A DNA stretch of 64,000 nt from Bacteroidales bacterium UBA3143 (GTDB lineage: Bacteria > Bacteroidota > Bacteroidia > Bacteroidales > Dysgonomonadaceae). Below are positions 46,894 through 55,546 of the stretch, one piece after another. The DNA is taken from the NCBI GenBank assembly GCA_002364735.1, contig DEZB01000034.1:1-64000 (forward strand). Reading direction: 5' to 3'. A program made the translations under genes and the position numbers. Under the pieces are notes generated by a model. The model saw only the letters and a list, made by a program, of their open reading frames with translations, was not told where the DNA came from and ran no database searches. Within the stretch, counting starts at the first letter, position 1; each line of letters opens with the position of its first letter.

Positions 46894-47355
46894 TTATTGG
46901 TTATCTGCCTTTCTTGCAGAATAACTGATTTTAAGTGCATATGCTTTTCTTAGAGCTTGTTTTACCTCTGTTACATAGCGCATTTGAGTATCTTCGTCAA
47001 CTTTCAAAGACACCGTCATAAATGCTTGATCAGCCTCACTTAACATGTTGCGTTCAGATGCAATATAATCATGAATATCCTCAACTTCAGCAAACTTATC
47101 ATTCAACTGCATGAAAGTACCAGAACCAAATTTTGGATCAACTGGTTGTCCCATATAAATATAAGTTACCAATGATTTCTTTTCAAGCTTTTGAATTTCA
47201 GAAGCTTGTGGAACTTTAAATTTAACCATCAACTCTACCTCTCTCATGGTCGTAGTAACCATAAAGAAAAATAAGATTGCAAAAATCATGTCAGGTAAAG
47301 AAGAGGTATTAAGAGCCGGCATTTCACGGCTTCCCGATTTATTAAATTTACCCAT
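46894..47355 (-). CDS. exbD: Biopolymer transport protein ExbD/TolR (second copy)
   Basis: 153 residues: one N-terminal membrane helix (MIFAILFFFMVTTTM) with the conserved aspartate in SSLPDMIFAILFFF, then a periplasmic domain. It works with ExbB to use proton motive force for TonB. The ATG overlaps the stop of the upstream exbD copy by one base (TAATG). Two different ExbD proteins in one operon are common in Bacteroidetes. Confidence 0.92.
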   Translation of the reverse strand: MGKFNKSGSREMPALNTSSLPDMIFAILFFFMVTTTMREVELMVKFKVPQASEIQKLEKKSLVTYIYMGQPVDPKFGSGTFMQLNDKFAEVEDIHDYIASERNMLSEADQAFMTVSLKVDEDTQMRYVTEVKQALRKAYALKISYSARKADNQ

Positions 47356-47978
47356 TAGTTCTGTCCTCCATAACTTTTTGGTTCAGCCTCAGATATTCGC
47401 TGAGGATATACCTTATTGATTAAATCTTTTTCGTCTTTAAGAAGCTCTTCGTAGGGTCTGTTATAATACCTTCTTGCAGCTTCATCCCTCAACTCACTAT
47501 AAGCCTTAACTAATTCGTTTTGAACGTAAAGGTAAGCCTTATAACTTGTAGTATTATCATTTTGAAGTGAGATGATATGATCCTTAGTCACACGCAGTGT
47601 TCCTATAGGAGGTCCAAAATCCTCCTCAAAAAGCTCAGGTAAATCTTCGCTATTATTGGCGTTAATTACAAACTCTTTTACTTTATCTTTCAAGCTTTGC
47701 TTGCCTGTTTTTCCTTGGAGTTGTCTTAAGTTGTCGTAGTGTTCATCACCAACCATTGTTTGGTCTAATGAGTTTACCAGCACCGTCATGAGGTTACGTC
47801 TTTGAACTTTAATTTCAGAGAGGTTCGTGTCATCTTGTGGTGGAGGTGGAAGGCGTCGAGCCAAACCACTATCGGTATCCATTGAAGAGGTAACAAGGAA
47901 GAAAATAAGCAAAAGGAAAGCAATATCAGCCATTGAGCTGGAATTTACATCAGGTACTTTCTTTTTCTTTCTAGCCAT
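47355..47978 (-). CDS. exbD: Biopolymer transport protein ExbD/TolR (first copy)
   Basis: 207 residues. A basic start (MARKKKKVPDV), then SSSMADIAFLLLIFFLVT containing the proton-conducting aspartate, and a periplasmic domain of about 150 residues that is longer than in the second copy. It probably forms a heterodimer with that copy in the exb complex. It lies 33 bp after the unknown membrane protein. Confidence 0.92.
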   Translation of the reverse strand: MARKKKKVPDVNSSSMADIAFLLLIFFLVTSSMDTDSGLARRLPPPPQDDTNLSEIKVQRRNLMTVLVNSLDQTMVGDEHYDNLRQLQGKTGKQSLKDKVKEFVINANNSEDLPELFEEDFGPPIGTLRVTKDHIISLQNDNTTSYKAYLYVQNELVKAYSELRDEAARRYYNRPYEELLKDEKDLINKVYPQRISEAEPKSYGGQN

Positions 47979-48011
47979 ATTTTTAAATGTGTTTATACTG
48001 GAAATAAATAG

Positions 48012-48506
48012 TTATTTCCGTTTACCTATTCTATTGATTAAAGGACTAATTAGCATTGCCAAAATGGTAAGTGCCATTAAGATATATATGGTATATAACC
48101 ACATATCTGTAAGTTTCAACATTCCTTTAACATTGTCAGGGCCTTCATATCCTAAGATATTTAGCGGTTCTCCGTCTCCAATACTATAAGCTATTATCAA
48201 CAATACAGCAAAAATAAGTAAAGTAACTAACGAATTAATCGCTTTCTTTCTATTATGCATGAAATTATTGATAAAACCATAAATTGAGAAAATAAAGACA
48301 GCTAATACTGTTAATCCTAACAATATGTATACCCAATAGAGAAGTGCATCTGTGAACGTTGGTTCAGTCAGACCTACTAACTCTGCGTATTGTTGCTCTG
48401 GTTGAACATTACCTGCTAAGAAGAACAGTCCTATAAGAACAACTGTTACAACTGACATAGCATATAATGTCCAACGCGAGATTTTCGATATTTTAGTTAC
48501 TGCCAT
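48012..48506 (-). CDS. Unknown four-helix membrane protein in the exb operon
   Basis: 164 residues with four clear membrane helices (near residues 12-32, 50-78, 89-110 and 135-157) and few charged loops. No known domain is recognised. It lies 8 bp after exbB and 33 bp before exbD, so it is very likely part of the same complex or its assembly. A protein of this kind is commonly found at this place in Bacteroidetes exb operons; its job is not established. Confidence 0.75.
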   Translation of the reverse strand: MAVTKISKISRWTLYAMSVVTVVLIGLFFLAGNVQPEQQYAELVGLTEPTFTDALLYWVYILLGLTVLAVFIFSIYGFINNFMHNRKKAINSLVTLLIFAVLLIIAYSIGDGEPLNILGYEGPDNVKGMLKLTDMWLYTIYILMALTILAMLISPLINRIGKRK

Positions 48507-48514
48507 TGGATTAG

Positions 48515-49315
48515 TTATCTTTTATGTTTTACATTATATCTAATTACGTGATCAAGGAAAGTAATTGATGCATCTTCCATCTTGTTCAAAATTGTTTCAA
48601 CTTTATTTAAAATATAGTTGTAAAATAATTGAAGGATAAGAGCTACAATAAGACCACCAATAGTTGTAATAAGAGCTACCTTCATACCACCAGCAACAAT
48701 TGTAGGACTGATATCTCCAGCACGTTGAATGTCGTCAAATGCTTGAACCATACCAATAACTGTTCCCAAGAAACCAAGTGATGGAGCCATTGCTATAAAC
48801 AGTGTTATCCAAGAAAGATTTCTTTCTAACAAACCTGCTTGTACACCACCGTAAGAAACTACTGAGCGTTCAACTACTTCAGAGCCTTGATCTATACGAA
48901 GTAAACCCTGATAGACAATAGAGGCAATTGGTCCTCTTGTGTCGCGAGCGATAGATTTTGCACCTTCCACGTCGCCGCGGTCTAATGCTGCACCAATATC
49001 TGAAAGCATGCCTTCAACGTGTGCATCTGCAAGACTAAGATAAATGATTCTTTCTAAACTGAATGCTAAACCTAAAATTAATGGTATAGCAACCAAACTC
49101 ATAAAGAAAGCACTACCTTCAATAAATTTAATTTTTAAAGCTTTGTGAAATCCGGCTGGTTCTTCAACAAGAGCTGAATCATCATCTACTGTTGTTACAG
49201 GAGGGGCAACTTGTTCAGATGCTGGTTGAGCTTCTGCGTCTTGTGCTAAAAGAACCGATTGCAGTCCTACAGACATGAGTCCGAAGATTGCGATAATTGC
49301 AAATAACTTTTTCAT
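48515..49315 (-). CDS. exbB: MotA/TolQ/ExbB proton channel family protein
   Basis: 266 residues with an N-terminal signal-like helix (LFAIIAIFGLMSVGLQSVLLAQ), a periplasmic linker, then three membrane helices. The conserved TolQ/ExbB segments ALDRGDVEGAKSIA, APSLGFLGTVIGMVQAFDDI and ISPTIVAGGMKVALITTIGGLIVAL are present. It is the first gene of exbB-unknown-exbD-exbD. Its partner TonB is encoded separately at 52332. Confidence 0.94.
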   Translation of the reverse strand: MKKLFAIIAIFGLMSVGLQSVLLAQDAEAQPASEQVAPPVTTVDDDSALVEEPAGFHKALKIKFIEGSAFFMSLVAIPLILGLAFSLERIIYLSLADAHVEGMLSDIGAALDRGDVEGAKSIARDTRGPIASIVYQGLLRIDQGSEVVERSVVSYGGVQAGLLERNLSWITLFIAMAPSLGFLGTVIGMVQAFDDIQRAGDISPTIVAGGMKVALITTIGGLIVALILQLFYNYILNKVETILNKMEDASITFLDHVIRYNVKHKR

Positions 49316-49448
49316 TGTGTGTTCAATTTTTTGAGGATTAATGAATTTAATTTGTACTAATTTTAATGATTATCTACGTTATTATTTATTGATTTAAACG
49401 TTCTATTTTTATTTTCAATATTATTGCATCTACGGCTGTATATTGAAG

Positions 49449-49536
49449 CGGAGAGAGTGGGGTTCGAACCCACGATACACTTTTGGCGTATACACGCTTT
49501 CCAAGCGTGCCTCTTCAACCACTCGAGCACCTCTCC
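49449..49536 (-). tRNA. tRNA-Ser (GGA anticodon)
   Basis: On the minus strand the sequence begins GGAGAGGTGCTCGAGTGG. The anticodon stem is CACGC/GCGTG with loop TTGGAAA, anticodon GGA, and the T arm GTGGG-TTCGAA-CCCAC. A long variable arm (GTATACGCCAAAAGTGTATC) marks it as serine type. The acceptor stem is seven pairs with one G-U, discriminator G. The 3' CCA is not encoded. Length is 88 nt. Confidence 0.96.
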
Positions 49537-49705
49537 AAATGAGGAGAGCTTTTATAAATCGTTGCAAAATACGACTTTTTTTTCACTTACATCTCATTTT
49601 CATGACAAAAATAGAGAAATTATCCAACATTACCATCCATATTTCAAATAAATTTCTTAACCAATAAAAAGTTTAAACGTTTCGATCTTTATAAAAAACA
49701 GTCTT

Positions 49706-50482
49706 TCAGATATTTAAATCAAATATCTGTAAAGAATTTGATTTTGTTATTTGTGCTATTTCGACAGGTTTTAAGTTATATATCTTAGATAATGCATTAT
49801 TAATATAAACTACATATTGAGGTTCGTTCCTTTTTCCTCGAAAAGGAGCTGGAGTCAGATATGGACAGTCTGTTTCTAAAACTATTCTTTCTAATGGACA
49901 TTCTTTTAATATAGTAGATAATGATGAGTTTTTAAATGTTACAACACCATTGATACCGAAATAAAAGTTTTTAAATAATAATAGTTCTTCTAAATCTGAT
50001 GCATTGCCACTGAAACTGTGAAAAACACCACGCAACTTATTTTCGCCTACCCTGCGTATGCTTTGCATAATTTCTTTGTAAGAATTCCGAGAGTGGATGG
50101 ATACAGGTAAGTCTTTTTCTATGCTCCAGGAGAGTTGCGCCTCAAAAGCCTCGGTTTGTTCTTTCACATAGGTCGTATCCCAATATAGATCGATTCCTAT
50201 TTCTCCAACTGCTATGTATACATCAGAGCTTTTTAACTCATTATATATAATATCCAATTGTGATTCATAATCAGCCTTAACGCTGGTGGGATGAAGCCCC
50301 ATCATTGGCAAGAAAAAATCTGGAAACTCCTTCGTTATTTTTTTTAGTGGATCAATAGTGGAAGTATCTATATTTGGCAATAAAACTTTACTTACATTAT
50401 TATCAATTGCTTGTTGCACAACTTTTGACAAATCACAATTGTAATCATCCACATATAGATGTGCGTGAGTATCAATCAGCAT
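49706..50482 (-). CDS. tatD: TatD-family metal-dependent hydrolase/DNase
   Basis: 258 residues. TatD motifs: LIDTHAHLYVDDY at the start (two metal histidines), GEIGIDLYWD, SIHSRNSYKE, FHSFSG and ERIVLETDCPYLTP with the catalytic aspartate. These proteins act as 3'-5' exonucleases and are associated with DNA repair. Its ATG overlaps the stop of the upstream gene by one base (TAATG), showing translational coupling. Confidence 0.93.
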   Translation of the reverse strand: MLIDTHAHLYVDDYNCDLSKVVQQAIDNNVSKVLLPNIDTSTIDPLKKITKEFPDFFLPMMGLHPTSVKADYESQLDIIYNELKSSDVYIAVGEIGIDLYWDTTYVKEQTEAFEAQLSWSIEKDLPVSIHSRNSYKEIMQSIRRVGENKLRGVFHSFSGNASDLEELLLFKNFYFGINGVVTFKNSSLSTILKECPLERIVLETDCPYLTPAPFRGKRNEPQYVVYINNALSKIYNLKPVEIAQITKSNSLQIFDLNI

Positions 50483-51177
50483 TATTCTGTGGTTTCTCCT
50501 TTTCGATAGTAATAAACAATTCCGTACTCTTTGTTTTTATCAATTTTTATTTTAGATGGCATATCTATATTAGCATTCTCCACTTGCTCCCATAATTCTA
50601 AGATTATTGCATCTATTTCTGGACGAAATTCGACAATGTTTAGTTGAGTTCTGTTGGTTGCTTTCTGATGGACTTGCTGTGTGCTGTAACCATCTTTGAA
50701 AATGGTAAACATCACTTTTACTTTAGCAATAGTTGGATTATATATTGGAACACCACCTTGTGCAATACGTTTTTCTTCACCATCAATAATTTTTTGTCCC
50801 CAATCAAGCAATAATTCATTTGTAGATAGATCAGGTACTATTAAATTACAATCTTCTAATCCATATAGTGCAAGATTGTCTTGTTTTATTTCGTTTCTAA
50901 TAACTGATAAGTGCATAACTTGAATAAAATGCGATATATACATGCGTGCATTCTTTATCTGCTTTTGAAAAGTTTTATTTGCTTTAATCTGTGTTTCAAA
51001 AGTTTGTTGATATACTTCACACATTCGCTCGAACTTTCCAATAGAAGATTTTGCTTTGTGTAAGGTTTTCATTGAAACAACAACATCATTATAATCTGTA
51101 TCTGTACATTTTTTAATGGCTGTTTTCAATGCTTTTATACGAGCACTATCTGTATTTGGTAGTCGTCTATAAGGCAT
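50482..51177 (-). CDS. Conserved hypothetical protein coupled to tatD
   Basis: 231 residues, mostly predicted helical, opening MPYRRLPNTDSARIKALKTA and rich in Lys, Ile and Gln. No known catalytic motif is visible. I recall similar proteins as unannotated in other Bacteroidetes, but can assign no function. The stop overlaps the tatD start by one base, and an 81-bp gap separates it from the polyprenyl synthase upstream. Confidence 0.8.
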   Translation of the reverse strand: MPYRRLPNTDSARIKALKTAIKKCTDTDYNDVVVSMKTLHKAKSSIGKFERMCEVYQQTFETQIKANKTFQKQIKNARMYISHFIQVMHLSVIRNEIKQDNLALYGLEDCNLIVPDLSTNELLLDWGQKIIDGEEKRIAQGGVPIYNPTIAKVKVMFTIFKDGYSTQQVHQKATNRTQLNIVEFRPEIDAIILELWEQVENANIDMPSKIKIDKNKEYGIVYYYRKGETTE

Positions 51178-51258
51178 ATTTATTTCTTTATATTTTAAAA
51201 TTGAAAAGTGAAAATATGACTGCGTTTTATAATTATCAAATTACTTGTAAATTGAGTT

Positions 51259-52236
51259 TTACTTTTCTCGGTTCATTAAATCTTTTGTATAAATCAGAAG
51301 CTCATTTTTTCTATCACTTGGGATATCAACTTCTGATAAGCAGTTCAATGCTGCAAGATAGTATTTCTGAATGAGTTTATCGGTCATTAACTCCAAATTT
51401 AATCCATCGTATATTTTTTTAACAGCATTTATTTTCGTATTAGCATCAAATCTTTCAGTTACAATCCATTCTTTTAGTGTTGCTTTGTCACTTTCGTTTG
51501 AATTTTCTAATGCTTTAATTAATAAGAATGTTTTTTTATTACTCACAATATCACCCCCTATTTCTTTTCCAAAAGAGAGAGTGTTCCCATATACATCCAA
51601 GAGGTCGTCTTTAAGCTGAAAGGCCAAGCCAATATTTATACCAAAATCATACAACTTATCTGCATCTTCATTAGATGCACCGCCCAATATAGCACCTATT
51701 TTCAATGAGGCAGCTAAAAGAACAGCAGTTTTCAAACGAATCATTTTGATATAATCAGATTCTTTTACATTGAGACTTGTCTCAAAATCCATGTCATATT
51801 GTTGTCCTTCGCATACTTGCATGGCCGTTTCAGTAAACACTTCTAAGATGGGAGAGAGAACGTTAGATGGAACTTTCGTTATATAATTGTAAGCATCAAT
51901 CAACATCGCATCTCCTGATAGGACCGCTGTATTGGCATTCCATTTTTTATGTACCGTTTGCTCGCCGCGTCTAATGCTTGCATTGTCCATCAGATCGTCG
52001 TGAAGCAAGCTAAAGTTGTGGAATATTTCTATTGCAAGAGCAGGATAGGTAGTTTTGTCAATATCATTACTAAAGAGATTAGTTCCCATATAGGCTAAGA
52101 TGGGTCTTAGCCTTTTACCTCCTATTGATAGTATATATTCAATAGGTTCGAATAACGACAAAGGCTCTTTTTTGTAATCCAACTCACTGATAGCTAAATT
52201 AATTTTGGCTTCTAAATCGGCAGGTGAGTAAATCAT
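51259..52236 (-). CDS. Polyprenyl (all-trans) diphosphate synthase
   Basis: 325 residues. First aspartate-rich motif LLHDDLMDNA (DDxxD), followed by GEQTVHKKW, and second motif LAFQLKDDLLDVYG (DDxxD). It extends isopentenyl diphosphate into a long chain, probably the octaprenyl/heptaprenyl tail of quinones. The KRLRPIL segment is also diagnostic. It uses IPP from the pathway opened by dxs (3226). Gene names such as ispB cannot be chosen without chain-length evidence. Confidence 0.92.
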   Translation of the reverse strand: MIYSPADLEAKINLAISELDYKKEPLSLFEPIEYILSIGGKRLRPILAYMGTNLFSNDIDKTTYPALAIEIFHNFSLLHDDLMDNASIRRGEQTVHKKWNANTAVLSGDAMLIDAYNYITKVPSNVLSPILEVFTETAMQVCEGQQYDMDFETSLNVKESDYIKMIRLKTAVLLAASLKIGAILGGASNEDADKLYDFGINIGLAFQLKDDLLDVYGNTLSFGKEIGGDIVSNKKTFLLIKALENSNESDKATLKEWIVTERFDANTKINAVKKIYDGLNLELMTDKLIQKYYLAALNCLSEVDIPSDRKNELLIYTKDLMNREK

Positions 52237-52265
52237 AAAGGGTGCGAGATTAAAATATAAGCAAT

Positions 52266-52296
52266 AAAAGCTGCCCTAAGGATAAGGCAGCTTTTT
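52266..52296. terminator. Terminator between tonB and the polyprenyl synthase
   Basis: AAAAGCTGCC and GGCAGCTTTT pair perfectly over 10 bp with a loop of about 10. It lies 36 bp past the tonB stop on the minus strand, just upstream of the polyprenyl synthase start, so it separates the two transcription units. Confidence 0.85.
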
Positions 52297-52331
52297 ATAA
52301 TTGATTTTTTTACAAATCGTAAATGAGTCTC

Positions 52332-53024
52332 TTAGTTTTGAAGACGGAAAACAACTGGTAACGTAAAACGTACACGTACTGGTTTACCACGTTGTTGACC
52401 TGGTGTCCATCTCGGCATAGTTTTTATTACTCGAACAGCTTCTCTGTCTAACGAAGGATCTTGCCCTCTAACAACTTGAACGTCTGAAATACTTCCATCT
52501 CGTTCAACAACAAAGTTAGTGATAACGCGTCCTTGGATACCATTCTCTTGTGCAATAACTGGATATTTGATGTTATCGCCTAAAAACTTCATTAACGCTG
52601 TAGTTCCTCCTGGAAATTCGGGTTGTTTTTCAACCACCACAAAAATCTCTTCAGTAGCTTCTTCTTCCACAGGTTTTGGAGGTGGTGGTGGGGTATAAGT
52701 TTGAACTTGCGCTTTTGATTGATCATCTTCTAAAGATGACAAATCAATTTTGGTTTCAACTTTTTCCTCAGTTACCTCAATAATCTCTGGTACTTCTGGC
52801 TCTGGTGGAGGTGGTGGAGGTGGTGGTTCTGGTTCGCGTTGAGTAATCTCAATCTCCTCTTCAGCCAGCACATCTTGCACAATCACCGTTTCATCTAACT
52901 TCGAAAGAGTAGATGACCACTCAAAGCCAACAAATAAAACAGCTAAGGCAACCACCAATCCCATTAAGAGAAAAGTAACCTTATGTGTTTCAATGTTTGC
53001 ATGCGGTGCTTTTTTAACTTCCAT
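52332..53024 (-). CDS. tonB: Energy transducer TonB
   Basis: 230 residues: an N-terminal membrane helix (VTFLLMGLVVALAVLFVGFEW), a proline-rich spacer (PEPPPPPPPPEPEVPEI and PPPPPKPVEEE), and a C-terminal domain with NGIQGRVITNFVVERDGSIS and VRFTLPVVFRLQN, as in the TonB C-terminal fold. It transmits energy from ExbB/ExbD to outer-membrane receptors. The exb genes lie 3 kb away. A -7-like TATTTTTG (minus strand, 53075-53082) lies 50 bp upstream. Confidence 0.95.
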   Translation of the reverse strand: MEVKKAPHANIETHKVTFLLMGLVVALAVLFVGFEWSSTLSKLDETVIVQDVLAEEEIEITQREPEPPPPPPPPEPEVPEIIEVTEEKVETKIDLSSLEDDQSKAQVQTYTPPPPPKPVEEEATEEIFVVVEKQPEFPGGTTALMKFLGDNIKYPVIAQENGIQGRVITNFVVERDGSISDVQVVRGQDPSLDREAVRVIKTMPRWTPGQQRGKPVRVRFTLPVVFRLQN

Positions 53025-53205
53025 GTTTTTGTTTTTAATGTGTTTTCGTTAATACTTACCGTTATCTTCAAATACAAAAATAGATATTTTTTTGATATGC
53101 ACTCTATTTTTTGAAGTAAAAATTTCAAAAATGGGTTAATTAGTCCATTTATACCTACTTCATTTGACACCTTTGCTGCTATTTGGTTTAATTGCAGGAG
53201 TCGTT

Positions 53206-53742
53206 TTAATCTATTATCTTATAAATATCTTGCAAGTTTCGACCATAACCATCATAGTCCAATCCAAATCCAACAATAAAGTCATTGGGTATTTCTAATG
53301 CTATAAAATCGGGCTTTACATCTTTCACCAATGCGTTTGGTTTAAACAATAGCGTTGCAATCTTAATTTCTTTGGGTTCTAACAATTTAAATTGTTGGAT
53401 TAATTGTTCAATGGTATTTCCAGTGTCTACAATATCTTCAACAATTACTACGGTTCTTCCTTTAATATCTTCGTTCAGACCCAATACCTCTTTAATATCT
53501 TTGGTGCTTGTCACACCTTTATAAGAGGCTATTCTTACAAAGGTTATTTCGGAGGGAATGGATACATGTTTCATCAAATCGCCTGCAAACATGAACGAAC
53601 CGTTTAAGACAGCAATAAAAACAGGATTCTTATCTTTCAAATCGTTGTTAATATCTACAGCAACACGTTCAATGCTTTCTTGTATAGCAGCTGCCTCGAT
53701 AAATAGTTCAAACTCCTTGTCTAATATTCTTACTTTCTTCAT
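53206..53742 (-). CDS. hpt: Hypoxanthine phosphoribosyltransferase
   Basis: HPT salvages hypoxanthine (and guanine) with PRPP to IMP/GMP. Key motif: RTVVIVEDIVDTGNTIEQL, the PRPP-binding loop with adjacent acidic pair. NDFIVGFGLDYDGYGRN is the C-terminal signature. The start is set at 53742 (MKKVRILDKE), giving 178 residues; the frame from 53763 is unlikely because a -7 element TACTTTTG (minus strand, 53774-53781) would start the message only about 4 nt before it. Confidence 0.95.
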   Translation of the reverse strand: MKKVRILDKEFELFIEAAAIQESIERVAVDINNDLKDKNPVFIAVLNGSFMFAGDLMKHVSIPSEITFVRIASYKGVTSTKDIKEVLGLNEDIKGRTVVIVEDIVDTGNTIEQLIQQFKLLEPKEIKIATLLFKPNALVKDVKPDFIALEIPNDFIVGFGLDYDGYGRNLQDIYKIID

Positions 53743-53811
53743 AAAGATATTTCGATGTTTCAAATGAATCGAACAAAAGTACTATTTTTTAATTTATCTG
53801 TGGTAATAGTT

Positions 53812-54243
53812 TCAATCAATCTTTTGCATATTGAGGAAATCTTGGAGCGAACGGTCACTCAAAAAACGTTTCTTTTCTTCGGCTGAGGGTATTTCACAAC
53901 TTTTCATTCGGAAATATCTTCTGAAGTATGCAAATATAGAGTAGCCAATGTCTCTAACAAACTTTGGCAACAACCTTAATGCCTTAACTTGAATTGCTGT
54001 AGGTTGGACTGTATTGAATATATATATCAACGCATCCGATTTAGTTAGAAAACCTGCATCTTCAGTCCACAAGACAATGGTTTCCGCAGGAAACTTGTAG
54101 TTGAAATGAGCGGAGAAATGAGATTCAAAATCGGATTGGAGAGCAGCAAAATAAAAATAATTATTCTTGTCGTTTCTCAGTATCCAATTCACCCAATAGT
54201 TGCAAACGCCACATAGATCGTCATAAAAAACAATTGCTTTCAT
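53812..54243 (-). CDS. DCC1-like thiol-disulfide oxidoreductase family protein
   Basis: 143 residues with the family signature FYDDLCGVCNYWVNWI (DxxCxxC) at residue 7 onwards and the helix-rich remainder with LLPKFVRDIGYSIFAYFRR. This DUF393 family is thioredoxin-like and may handle membrane-linked disulfides. It overlaps the NCS2 permease gene by 4 bp, so the two are translated together. Confidence 0.85.
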   Translation of the reverse strand: MKAIVFYDDLCGVCNYWVNWILRNDKNNYFYFAALQSDFESHFSAHFNYKFPAETIVLWTEDAGFLTKSDALIYIFNTVQPTAIQVKALRLLPKFVRDIGYSIFAYFRRYFRMKSCEIPSAEEKKRFLSDRSLQDFLNMQKID

Positions 54244-55538
54244 GATTTCGCAACCTCCTTCTTTCTGAATATAAAATGTTCACATACGATCACTGTTATC
54301 ACACCCATCACAAATCCATTTGTAAGAATGGGACGTACAATTTGAGGAATGGACTCAACCACCGTAATGGGCAAGAAAGAGACCAACACGGCCAACATCA
54401 GCGGAAAACTTATAACAATGGCACTCTCAAAATCAAATATTGCTTTTTGTTTATCCATCAATTGAAAGCCCGAGGCAAGCTGTGTCACCATCAAATAAAA
54501 CATGATAGCTCCAATAACCAACGATGGAATTTGATTTAACAAACTAACAATTCCTGGAAACAACGAAATGGCAATCAACGCTATCCCAGCGGGTATAAGC
54601 ACAAAGCGCGATGCACACCTTGAAGCAGAAATAATGCCAGGACTAAAGGAAAAGTCCACCATCCCGATGACTCCACTCATTCCCGCAAAAACATTGGACA
54701 AACCTGTGATGGCTACGCCACGACGGGCGCGTTTGTCCACATCGGGAACATCTAAGATGCTACCCATCGACTGCAAAGAACCCAATTCATTGATAAGCAA
54801 AGCCAAGTAGCAGAACATAAACGCAACAATTACTCCAAAATCCCACTCAAAAGGGAAGATGAAAAGAGATGTTTTGTCTGAGCTTAATATCTCTGATAAT
54901 GTGGTGGTGGTGGTTGCTGGAAGTGGCTTTCCAAATTGAATATAAATTAGTGTGCCAACAATCAAACCCAAAAGAATGACAATCGATTTCCAAATACCCA
55001 TAAACCATTTATTCAAAATGAGCATAAGCAACACCATTCCAATAGCAAAGCCCAGATGAAAGTTCTCCATACCAGCAGAGTTTTCAAACAGTAGATTTAA
55101 TATAACAGGTGCTAAGGTAAAGCCAATCAGCAACAGGATAGTGACAATAATACGTGGTGTAAACAGGAAGTTAATCTTGCCTAACAATCCGCTGACGGCT
55201 AACAATAGCAGAAAAGCACCGCCAATGGCTACCGATGTATAGATAACAGAATATGAGAAACTGAGAGAAGAGACAATGCCTATAAGCAACACCGATGCTG
55301 GCCCTATAAGGATGGGCATTTTGTGTCCCCAAATGATTTGCACTATCAGAAAAACTCCTGCTAATACAAAGAGTTTCTGCATGTAAAATATTTGCGAGGG
55401 AGTGTCTTCAAAGTGAATTTGGCTAAGTACTCGTCCCAATATTAATATGGTGGGCACTGACACTGCAAGCCATTGCAGTCCGTAAAGTGCAAATGGTAGC
55501 GGTGCTGGTTTATCTTCTAATTTATAGTTGATAGTAAT
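54240..55538 (-). CDS. NCS2-family purine/pyrimidine (uracil-xanthine) permease
   Basis: A polytopic membrane protein of about 432 residues. The ATG/GTG-based frame starts only at a GTG (55463), but the same frame continues upstream with INYKLEDKPAPLPFALYGLQ, the conserved N-terminus of this permease family, so the GTG start is too late. No ATG exists in that stretch; I mark the ATT at 55538 as the likely start, 8 bp after the sialidase stop. Other family segments: IWGHKMPILIGPASVLLIGI and a C-terminal transporter core. It imports a nucleobase. It is linked to hpt, which would salvage the base. Confidence 0.82.
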   Translation of the reverse strand: MTINYKLEDKPAPLPFALYGLQWLAVSVPTILILGRVLSQIHFEDTPSQIFYMQKLFVLAGVFLIVQIIWGHKMPILIGPASVLLIGIVSSLSFSYSVIYTSVAIGGAFLLLLAVSGLLGKINFLFTPRIIVTILLLIGFTLAPVILNLLFENSAGMENFHLGFAIGMVLLMLILNKWFMGIWKSIVILLGLIVGTLIYIQFGKPLPATTTTTLSEILSSDKTSLFIFPFEWDFGVIVAFMFCYLALLINELGSLQSMGSILDVPDVDKRARRGVAITGLSNVFAGMSGVIGMVDFSFSPGIISASRCASRFVLIPAGIALIAISLFPGIVSLLNQIPSLVIGAIMFYLMVTQLASGFQLMDKQKAIFDFESAIVISFPLMLAVLVSFLPITVVESIPQIVRPILTNGFVMGVITVIVCEHFIFRKKEVAKS

Positions 55539-55546
55539 ATGTGTTT

